Source of the DNA: Salipiger sp. H15
GTDB lineage: Bacteria; Pseudomonadota; Alphaproteobacteria; Rhodobacterales; Rhodobacteraceae
Direction: 5' to 3'
Assembly (NCBI RefSeq): GCF_040409955.1
Contig: NZ_CP123384.1
Location: 186,001 to 250,000, forward strand
Length of the DNA: 64,000 bases
The stretch's first letter is position 1; each line of letters opens with the position of its first letter. The position numbers and the translations under genes are program-made. The notes under the pieces were generated by a model, which did no database searches, had not been told where the DNA came from, and saw nothing but the letters and a program-made list of their open reading frames with translations. Below, in pieces: positions 57,649-64,000 of this stretch.

Positions 57649-58509
57649 ATGACCCTCGATGCGCGTGACGAGCTGATCCACGATCCCAGGGGCGGCATGC
57701 CCCGCCTGCTGGAGATCATGCGCCGCCTGCGCCACCCCGAGACCGGCTGCCCCTGGGATCTCGAGCAGGATTTCGCCACCATCGCCCCCTACACGATCGA
57801 GGAGGCCTACGAGGTCGCCGACGCCATCGAGCGCGAGGCCTGGGCCGAGTTGAAGGGCGAGCTGGGCGACCTGCTCTTCCAGTCGGTCTTCCACGCGCAG
57901 ATGGCCGAGGAGCGCGGGCTCTTCAGCTTCGACGACGTGGCCAACACCATGTCCGACAAGATGGTCACCCGCCATCCGCATGTCTTCGGCGACGAGAGCA
58001 ACGAGAAATCCCCCGAGCAGCAGACCGCCGACTGGGAGAAGATCAAGGCCGCCGAACGCGCCGCCAAGGCCGAGAAGGGCGTGCTCGACGGCGTCGCCAT
58101 GGGTCTCCCGGCGCTCCTGCGCGCGGTCAAGCTGCAGAACCGCGCCGCCCGCGTCGGCTTCGACTGGCCCTCGACCGACGAGGTGATGGACAAGCTCATC
58201 GAGGAGGTGCAGGAGCTGCGCGAGGCCACCGACCCCGATCACGCCGAGGAGGAATTCGGCGACCTGCTCTTCGTCATGGCCAACCTCGCCCGGCACATGA
58301 AGATCGACCCCGAGCAGGCGCTGCGCCGCGCCAACGCCAAGTTCACCCGCCGGTTCAAGTCGATCGAGGCCGCGCTCGACGCCCGCGGCAAGCGCCCCGA
58401 GGACAGTGACCTCGCCGAGATGGACGCGCTCTGGGACGAGGCCAAGGCCGCGGAAAAGGCTCAGAAGGCCGCCCGCGCCAATCCGGCGCAGCCGGTCACG
58501 AAAGCCTGA
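57649..58509 (+). CDS. mazG: Nucleoside triphosphate pyrophosphohydrolase MazG
   Basis: This gene encodes a 286-residue MazG with two all-helical domains. Each has the EExxE-12-28-ExxD magnesium-binding signature: the first is TIEEAYEVADAIER ... ELGDLLFQSVFH, the second LIEEVQELREATD ... EFGDLLFVMANLARH. It hydrolyses all NTPs to NMPs and helps remove ppGpp or damaged nucleotides. The ATG at 57649 is preceded by GGAG; the more upstream TTG is less likely. The C-terminal tail is Ala/Lys-rich. It is not linked to a toxin-antitoxin pair here. Confidence 0.95.
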   Translation: MTLDARDELIHDPRGGMPRLLEIMRRLRHPETGCPWDLEQDFATIAPYTIEEAYEVADAIEREAWAELKGELGDLLFQSVFHAQMAEERGLFSFDDVANTMSDKMVTRHPHVFGDESNEKSPEQQTADWEKIKAAERAAKAEKGVLDGVAMGLPALLRAVKLQNRAARVGFDWPSTDEVMDKLIEEVQELREATDPDHAEEEFGDLLFVMANLARHMKIDPEQALRRANAKFTRRFKSIEAALDARGKRPEDSDLAEMDALWDEAKAAEKAQKAARANPAQPVTKA

Positions 58510-58525
58510 TCTTTCCTCTAAGGCA

Positions 58526-58553
58526 TTGACCTGATAATTTCACTCGGGATATT
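58526..58553 (+). promoter_or_regulatory. Candidate sigma-70 promoter of the iron-binding protein gene
   Basis: TTGACC (58526-58531) and GATATT (58548-58553) are separated by 16 nt, about 50 nt before the start codon of the periplasmic iron-binding protein. No Irr- or IscR-type box is visible in this short spacer. Confidence 0.5.
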
Positions 58554-58601
58554 GACCCGCAAGAATTGGCCCATCCCGACTTGCATGACCGGAGGACTTT
58601 G

Positions 58602-59603
58602 ATGCTGCGTCTCGGAACCGCCCTCGCCCTGATCGCCTGCGCCGCACCCGCGCTGGCCGAGGAAGTGAACCTCTATTCCTACCGTCAGCCCGAGCTGCTG
58701 CAGCCGCTGACCGACGCCTTCACCGCCGCCACCGGCATTGACGTCAACGTGGCCTACATCGACAAGGGGCTCGAGGAGCGCCTCGTCGCCGAGGGCGACC
58801 GCTCGCCCGCGGACCTCATCTTCACCGTCGACATCTCGCGCCTTGCCGCCGCGGTGCAGGCGGGGGTGACCCAGCCGGTGCACAGCGACGTGCTCGACGA
58901 GAACGTGCCCGCCCAGTACCGCGACCCCGACGGGCAATGGTACGGGCTGACCACCCGCGCGCGCATCGTCTACGCCGCGAAGGACCGCGTCGATCCCTCC
59001 GAGATCACCACCTACGAGGATCTGGCCGATCCGAAGTGGAAGGGCCGCATCTGCACCCGCTCCGGCACGCATGACTACAACGTCGCGCTGGTCGCCGCGA
59101 TGATCCACCACCACGGCGAGGAATACGCCAAGACCTGGCTGCAGGGGCTGAAGGACAACCTCGCCCGCCGCCCGCAGGGCAACGACCGCGCGCAGGTCAA
59201 GGCGATCTGGGCCGGCGAATGCGACATCGCGCTCGGCAACACCTACTACATGGGCCAGATGCTGAACGACCCCGAGCAGGTGGACTGGGCCAACTCGGTC
59301 AACGTGCTCTTCCCGGTCTTCGAGCACGGCGGCACCCACGTGAACATCTCGGGCGTGGCGATGACCAAGTCGGCACCGAACCGCGAGAACGCGCTGAAGA
59401 TGATGGAATACCTGTCCTCGCCCGAGGCGCAGGAGATCTACGCCCACGCCAACTTCGAATACCCGATCGCCCCCGGCACCGAGGCGGACGACCTGGTCAA
59501 GGGCTGGGGCAGCTTCACCGCCGACGACACCAACCTCATGACCCTCGCGCAGCAGCGCGGCGCCGCGCTGCGGCTGGTCGAAGAGGTCGATTACGACGGC
59601 TGA
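58602..59603 (+). CDS. Fe(3+) ABC transporter substrate-binding protein (FbpA-like)
   Basis: This gene encodes a 333-residue periplasmic protein that binds ferric iron for an ABC importer. A signal peptide covers residues 1-18 (MLRLGTALALIACAAPALA, cleavage near AEEV). The iron ligands of this family are recognisable, including the Tyr pair in GNTYYMGQM and the upstream VNLYSYRQPEL. The ATG at 58602 has GGAGG 7 nt upstream; an earlier in-frame ATG is not followed by a signal sequence. No permease or ATPase gene of the transporter is in the window, and a terminator follows, so this gene is separate from its partners. Confidence 0.9.
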   Translation: MLRLGTALALIACAAPALAEEVNLYSYRQPELLQPLTDAFTAATGIDVNVAYIDKGLEERLVAEGDRSPADLIFTVDISRLAAAVQAGVTQPVHSDVLDENVPAQYRDPDGQWYGLTTRARIVYAAKDRVDPSEITTYEDLADPKWKGRICTRSGTHDYNVALVAAMIHHHGEEYAKTWLQGLKDNLARRPQGNDRAQVKAIWAGECDIALGNTYYMGQMLNDPEQVDWANSVNVLFPVFEHGGTHVNISGVAMTKSAPNRENALKMMEYLSSPEAQEIYAHANFEYPIAPGTEADDLVKGWGSFTADDTNLMTLAQQRGAALRLVEEVDYDG

Positions 59604-59624
59604 TCCCGCTCCGGGTTGAACGCC

Positions 59625-59651
59625 TAAGGGGCCCCGCGGGGCCCCTATTTC
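59625..59651 (+). terminator. Terminator after the iron-binding protein gene
   Basis: AGGGGCCCCG / CGGGGCCCCT is a perfect palindrome followed by ATTTC, about 25 nt after the stop codon. Confidence 0.75.
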
Positions 59652-59694
59652 ATGCGCGGTCCCCGCGGCCCGCGCGGCAGGAGGGGGCGCCGCC

Positions 59695-59797
59695 CCCTCG
59701 GCGCTGCGCGCCTCACCCCCGGAGTACTTGCGGAAAGATGAAAGGCAGGGGGCGCGCCCCTGCCCTTCTTCTCTTTTCAAATACGCATATCCCGCAC
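59695..59797. repeat. Compound dispersed repeat before phnM
   Basis: Two repeat types are joined. GGGGGCGCCGCCCCC (a hairpin near 59695) is followed by CCCCGGAGTACTTGCGG-AAAGATGAAAGGC (59713-59742, inverted relative to the copy at 47580), a hairpin GGGGGCGCGCCCCTG, then CTTCTTCTCTTTTC-AAATACGCATATCCC (59764-59796), like 17646 and 62914. Confidence 0.6.
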
Positions 59798-59800
59798 GCG

Positions 59801-60943
59801 TCAGGCCACGCGGCGCCCGTGGCTCCAGACCCCCCGCAGGCAGGGCTGGCCCTCGATCCGGCGCAGCCGCACCACGTCGGCGAGCAGCCCCGGCGCGAGC
59901 CGGCCGCGGTCGTCCAGCCCCGCGGCGGCGGCGGGCGCGGCGCTCACCGTGGCGATGCCGCGCGGCAGGTCGTCCCAGAGGTCGGCCAGCAGGAAGGCCG
60001 CGCCCATCAGCGCCGCCGGCACGTAATCGGACGAGACGATGTCCAGCAGGTCGAGCCGCGCCAGCTCCTCCGCCGCGACGTTGCCCGAGTGCGACCCGCC
60101 CCGGATGAGGTTCGGCGCGCCCATCATGACGGCGATGCCGGAGGCCTTGCAGGCCCGCGCCGCCTCGACCGTGGTCGGGAACTCCGCCAGCCGCACGCCG
60201 TAGCCGCGGCTCACCTCGACATGCCCGGCGGTGGTGTCATCGTGGCTCGCCAGCACCGCGCCGAGCCGCTGCGCCGCGGCGACGGCGCCGGCCTCGTGCG
60301 CCTCGCCGAGCTCGGCGCGCAGCCGGGTGAGCGTGTCGACATGGTCGATGAAATCCTCGTCCGACAGCCCGTGCTTGCCGCAGACGTATTCCTTGAACTT
60401 GCCCATGTCGCGGAACTGCCGCTGCCCGGGCGTGTGGTCCATCAGCGAGACGATCCCCACCCGGTCCGCCGCGCCGAACTCCGCCAGTTCCTCGAGCAGC
60501 GTCTCCGAGCAGGTCTCGGCGCGCAGGTGCAGGAAGTGGCTGATCTTCAGCATGTCGCGCGCCCGCGCCTCGAGCAGCTCGCCCGCCAGCGCGCGGGCAT
60601 ACTTGCCGTAACGCGACTTGCGGTCGGTGATCACCGAGCCCACGCGCATCGCGTCGAAGACGGTGGTGATCCCCGCCGAGGCGAGCTCGGCATCATGCGC
60701 GAGGATCGCCGCCGCGTGCGGCCAGTTCACATTCGGGCGCGGCTGCATGTGCCGCTCGAGGTTGTCGGTGTGCAGCTCGATGAGCCCGGGGATCAGCAGA
60801 TCGCCGTCGCAATCCTCCGCCCCCGCCGCGACACCCACACCGGGATCGATCGCGGCGATGCGCCCCTCCTCCATCACCAGCGAGCCGGTGATCACCTCGT
60901 TTTCGAGCACGATCCGCGCATTGCTCAGGATGGTCCGTGCCAT
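59801..60943 (-). CDS. phnM: Alpha-D-ribose 1-methylphosphonate 5-triphosphate diphosphatase PhnM
   Basis: This gene encodes a 380-residue metal-dependent amidohydrolase-fold enzyme of the C-P lyase pathway, which removes pyrophosphate from ribose-1-methylphosphonate 5-triphosphate. The N-terminal composite domain ends IPGLIELHTDNLERHMQPRP, where the metal-binding HxD lies; later IVSLMDHTPGQRQF, VLASHDDTTAGHVE and MMGAPNLIRGGSHSGNV are typical of PhnM. The end (GLLADVVRLRRIEGQPCLRGVW) is the amidohydrolase closing strand. It is separated from phnN by the antisense DUF1045 gene, so it probably has its own promoter. Confidence 0.96.
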   Translation of the reverse strand: MARTILSNARIVLENEVITGSLVMEEGRIAAIDPGVGVAAGAEDCDGDLLIPGLIELHTDNLERHMQPRPNVNWPHAAAILAHDAELASAGITTVFDAMRVGSVITDRKSRYGKYARALAGELLEARARDMLKISHFLHLRAETCSETLLEELAEFGAADRVGIVSLMDHTPGQRQFRDMGKFKEYVCGKHGLSDEDFIDHVDTLTRLRAELGEAHEAGAVAAAQRLGAVLASHDDTTAGHVEVSRGYGVRLAEFPTTVEAARACKASGIAVMMGAPNLIRGGSHSGNVAAEELARLDLLDIVSSDYVPAALMGAAFLLADLWDDLPRGIATVSAAPAAAAGLDDRGRLAPGLLADVVRLRRIEGQPCLRGVWSHGRRVA

Positions 60944-60991
60944 GGTCTACCTCTTTCTCTCGGCGCCCTTTGCGCCGTCATGCAACTGTGA

Positions 60992-61006
60992 CATGACGCT
61001 GTCATG
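60992..61006. promoter_or_regulatory. Inverted repeat between phnM and DUF1045 genes
   Basis: CATGAC-GCT-GTCATG has perfect 6-bp arms with a 3-nt centre, and a second TGTGACATG overlaps its left side. It lies 49 nt upstream of phnM and just before the DUF1045 start. A PhnF- or PhoB-type regulator could bind here; the site does not match a Pho box closely. Confidence 0.4.
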
Positions 61007-61015
61007 ACGCGCGCC

Positions 61016-61699
61016 ATGCAAGATTATTCCCGTTACGCCATCTACTACGCCCCGCAGCCGGGGCCTCTGGCCGACTTCGCCGCCGCCTGGCTGGGCTGGG
61101 ACCCCGCCCGCGGCATATCCGTTCCCCATCCCGCGCTGCCCGGCCTGCCCCGGCCGGTCTCGGAGATCACCGAGTCGCCGCGCAAATACGGCTTCCACGG
61201 CACGCTCAAGCCGCCCATGCGGCTGGCCGGCGGCCGCGAGGCGCTGCAGGGTGACCTGCAGGCGCTGGCGGCGCGGCTCGCGCCGGTCACCCTGCCCGGC
61301 CTTGCGCTGAGCCGCATCGGCAGCTTCCTCGCGCTCACCATCGACGGCGACGCCGCGCCGCTTGCAAGGCTCGCCGGAGAGGTGGTCGCGGCGCTCGACG
61401 CGCACCGCGCGCCGCCCTCCGAGGCCGAGCTCGCACGCCGCCGCAGCGCGCGGCTGAGCCCGGCGCAGGAGGCGAACCTCGCGCGCTGGGGCTATCCCTA
61501 CGTGATGGAAGAGTTCAAGTTCCACCTCACGCTCAGCGGCAAGCTGGCCTTCGGCGAGGCCGAGACGGTCGCCGAGGCGCTGCGCCCGGCGCTTGCGCCG
61601 CTGCTGCCGCAGCCCTTCGAGATCCGCGAGCTCTGCCTCTTCGGCGAGGCGGAGGACGGGCGCTTTCACCTCATCCACCGCTACGCCCTCACCGGCTGA
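61016..61699 (+). CDS. DUF1045 domain-containing putative 2H phosphoesterase of phosphonate metabolism
   Basis: This gene encodes a 227-residue DUF1045 protein, a family repeatedly found in phosphonate C-P lyase loci. The two HxTx motifs of the 2H phosphodiesterase superfamily are visible: KYGFHGTLKPPM (near residue 60) and FKFHLTLSGKL (near 167). Such enzymes open cyclic or linear 2',3'-type phosphates, so a role in handling a ribosyl cyclic phosphate is plausible. It begins at MQDYSRYAIYYAP; an ATG at 61004 is also possible. It is on the opposite strand within the phn cluster and its 3' end overlaps that of phnN by 19 nt. Confidence 0.85.
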   Translation: MQDYSRYAIYYAPQPGPLADFAAAWLGWDPARGISVPHPALPGLPRPVSEITESPRKYGFHGTLKPPMRLAGGREALQGDLQALAARLAPVTLPGLALSRIGSFLALTIDGDAAPLARLAGEVVAALDAHRAPPSEAELARRRSARLSPAQEANLARWGYPYVMEEFKFHLTLSGKLAFGEAETVAEALRPALAPLLPQPFEIRELCLFGEAEDGRFHLIHRYALTG

Positions 61700-62219
61700 A
61701 GCAGTGCCACCAGCCGGTCCGCCGCCACGTCGAGTGGGCCGGAATTGTCGATCTCGTGCACCTTCAGGCCCGCCGGCAGCGGCAGCGCCGCGCGCGAAAG
61801 CCGCGCGGTGATCTCCGTGGCGCTCTCGCGCCCCCGCGCGGCCAGCCGCTCGGCCAGCACCTCGGGACGGGTGGTCACGTGCAGCACCTCGAGCTCGGGC
61901 AGCGCCCCCGCCGCCTGCTCGAGCGCCCCGCGTGAGCCGTTGAACACCACCGGGCGGCCCTGCGCCCGCGCCGCCAGCTCGCTGCGGCGGATGCCGTAGC
62001 GCAGCCCGTGCGCGCCCCAGTGCAGGGCAAAGCCCCCCTCCGCCAGCATCTCGTCGAAGCGCGCCTCGGAGACCGCGAGGCAGGGCTCGCCCCCGGCGCC
62101 GGGCGCGCGGGTCACCACGCGCTGCACCACGTAGAGGCCCGGCACCCGCGCCGCCGCCTCGGCGAGCAGGCTGTCCTTGCCCACCCCCGAGGGGCCGACG
62201 AGGGCGAAGATGCGCCCGC

Positions 62220-62223
<4 letters not shown>
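61681..62223 (-). CDS. phnN: Ribose 1,5-bisphosphokinase PhnN
   Basis: This gene encodes a 180-residue P-loop kinase of the guanylate-kinase fold that phosphorylates ribose 1,5-bisphosphate to PRPP at the end of C-P lyase catabolism. Walker A is LVGPSGVGKDSLL (residues 8-20); the substrate-binding RVVTRAPGAGGEPCL and GAHGLRYGIRRSEL follow, and PVVFNGSRGAL is typical of the PhnN group. The start overlaps the phnL stop by 4 nt. Its 3' end overlaps the convergent DUF1045 gene by 19 nt. Confidence 0.95.
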
Positions 62224-62903
<680 letters not shown>

Positions 62904-62913
62904 CGCCCTTGCC

Positions 62914-62944
62914 CTTCTTCTCTTTTCAAATACGCAAATCCCGC
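62914..62944. repeat. Dispersed intergenic repeat between phnL and phnK
   Basis: The stretch CTTCTTCTCTTTTC-AAATACGCA-AATCCCGC matches the copies at 59764 and 17646 almost base for base. It fills most of the 64-nt gap inside the phn operon, the only sizeable gap between these genes. Confidence 0.6.
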
Positions 62945-62967
62945 CCGCGCCACGGGCGCCGCGCGCC

Positions 62968-63738
62968 TCATACCTGCAGCACGCTCGACACGAGCAGCTG
63001 CGTGTAGCCGTGCTGCGGATCGTCGAGCACCTGGTCGGTGAGCCCGGTCTCGACCACGCGCCCCCCCTTCATCACCATCAGCCGGTCGGCGAGCAGCCGC
63101 ACCACGGCAAGATCGTGCGTCACGATGACCGCCGAGAGCCCCATCTCGCGCACGAGGCCGCGCAGGAGGTCGAGCAGCCGCGCCTGCACCGAGACGTCGA
63201 GCCCCCCGGTCGGCTCGTCCATGAACACCAGCCGCGGCCCGGTGACGAGGTTGCGGGCGATCTGCAGGCGCTGCTGCATGCCGCCCGAGAAGGCGCGCGG
63301 GCGGTCGTCGACCCGGTCCTCGGCGATCTCGACCCGGCCCAGCCAGTCGATCGCCTGCGCCCGGATGCCCGCGTAGTTGCGCGCGCCGACGGCCATCAGC
63401 CGCTCGCCGACGTTGCCGCCGGCCGAGACGCCCATGCGCAGCCCGTCGCGCGGGTTCTGGTGCACGAAGGCCCAGTCGGTGCGCGCCAGCATCCGCCGCT
63501 CGGGCTCGGACATGGTGAGCACGTCCTGCGGGCCATCCGCGCGGGTGTCGAAGACCACGTTGCCCGCGTCGGGCGCCAGCTGGCCCGAGAGGCACGACAG
63601 CAGCGTCGACTTGCCCGAGCCGCTCTCGCCGACGATGCCCATGACCTCGCCCGGCCAGAGATCGAAACTCACCTCGCCGCAGCCGAGCCGCGCGCCGTAG
63701 TGCTTGGTCACGCCCTGAACGGAGAGCAGCGGGGTCAT
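62968..63738 (-). CDS. phnK: C-P lyase system ATP-binding protein PhnK
   Basis: This gene encodes a 256-residue ABC-type ATPase that docks onto the PhnGHIJ core complex. Walker A is GIVGESGSGKSTLLSCL, the signature is FSGGMQQRLQIARN, and Walker B is LVFMDEPTGGLD. The C-terminal ALVVTHDLAVVRLLAD-type switch (VIVTHDLAVVRLLADR) is complete. The start at 63738 overlaps the phnJ stop by 4 nt, so the two are translationally coupled. Confidence 0.96.
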   Translation of the reverse strand: MTPLLSVQGVTKHYGARLGCGEVSFDLWPGEVMGIVGESGSGKSTLLSCLSGQLAPDAGNVVFDTRADGPQDVLTMSEPERRMLARTDWAFVHQNPRDGLRMGVSAGGNVGERLMAVGARNYAGIRAQAIDWLGRVEIAEDRVDDRPRAFSGGMQQRLQIARNLVTGPRLVFMDEPTGGLDVSVQARLLDLLRGLVREMGLSAVIVTHDLAVVRLLADRLMVMKGGRVVETGLTDQVLDDPQHGYTQLLVSSVLQV

Positions 63739-64000
63739 GCGAATTCCTCCTGCGGGGAGAGTGCGCCACGATGCCCTTGGGCCTGTCGCGAGGCGCAGAA
63801 GTCGGTGTCGGAGCAGACGAACATCCGCCCGCCCGCGTCGTCGGTGATCACCTCGTCGAGGTAGCTCGTGCCGCAGCCGCAGAGATCGCAGTCGTGGTCC
63901 GCCTTGCTGGGCTCGAACGGGTGGTCCTCAAAATCGAGGCTGACCACCTTCGTGTGCGGCGGCAGCGCGTAGATGCGCTGCTCGCGGCCCGCGCCGAAGA
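63735..64000 (-). CDS. phnJ: Alpha-D-ribose 1-methylphosphonate 5-phosphate C-P lyase PhnJ, C-terminal part (5' end outside window)
   Basis: Only the last 88 codons lie in the window. They read FGAGREQRIYALPPHTKV, then VSLDFEDHPFEPSKADH, and contain four cysteines in the order Cys-x2-Cys-x20-Cys-x5-Cys (DCDLCGCG, later VCSDTDFC), the radical-SAM cluster and catalytic cysteine region of PhnJ. The reading frame is open to the end of the window. Its stop overlaps the phnK start by 4 nt. phnG, phnH and phnI presumably lie beyond the right end. Confidence 0.95.
   Translation of the reverse strand, partial: FGAGREQRIYALPPHTKVVSLDFEDHPFEPSKADHDCDLCGCGTSYLDEVITDDAGGRMFVCSDTDFCASRQAQGHRGALSPQEEFA

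Overview
The window looks like chromosomal core sequence of an alphaproteobacterium of the Rhodobacteraceae (Roseobacter/Salipiger-like). The evidence is the very high GC, the gene order of the cys block (DUF2849-cysI-cysH-DUF934-fpr), the suf operon headed by an IscR with one cysteine, an Irr-type iron control element, an Irr/IscR iron style rather than Fur style, and a C-P lyase cluster containing DUF1045. It is densely packed: about 66 protein genes, most with start/stop overlaps of 1-14 nt. No rRNA, tRNA, CRISPR array, transposase or phage gene was seen.

Layout. 1-3.1 kb: DEAD-box helicase, OsmC protein, SelW-like protein and an Lrp/AsnC regulator divergent from the sulfate assimilation operon (3.27-7.4 kb: DUF2849, cysI, cysH, DUF934, fpr). 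7.5-9.7 kb: two hypothetical envelope proteins and infC, which appears to start at ATA. 9.8-14.3 kb (minus): molybdopterin-binding protein, XdhC, DegT-type aminotransferase, a frameshifted small gene and gph. 14.4-17.6 kb: glmU-glmS, making UDP-GlcNAc precursors. 17.7-26.4 kb (minus): iscR, a cysteine desulfurase, sufB, sufC, sufD and sufS, with five extra genes (a 65-residue membrane protein, YbjQ, a methyltransferase-like protein, two YIP1-like membrane proteins) woven in.

26.5-34.1 kb: alpha/beta hydrolase and HD phosphohydrolase, then lpd, DUF924, an MFS transporter and an orphan TadE/TadG pair. 34.1-41.1 kb: queA, a 1091-residue AsmA/YhdP-like protein, a Bcp peroxiredoxin, and an M23 peptidase overlapping a bactofilin. 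41.1-49.8 kb: HNH endonuclease, VOC protein, esterase, AlkA-type glycosylase, MFS transporter, phytoene-synthase-like protein, cimA, cysS and DUF1697. 49.9-54.1 kb: DUF4167, prfA-prmC, a GST and DUF1499. 54.2-59.6 kb: agmatinase with two paralogous M20 hydrolases, mazG and an iron-binding periplasmic protein. 59.8-64 kb: C-P lyase genes phnM, phnN, phnL, phnK and the 3' part of phnJ, with DUF1045 on the opposite strand.

The most interesting non-coding signals are: a 14-residue cysteine-rich leader peptide before cysS, consistent with translation-coupled control; a family of chained 22-bp-period palindromes at gene ends (three loci); a second dispersed intergenic repeat; a perfect Irr box between iscR and a hydrolase gene; and paired 12-bp palindromes in front of the GST gene. 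All functional statements rest on reading motifs by eye; no database search was run.
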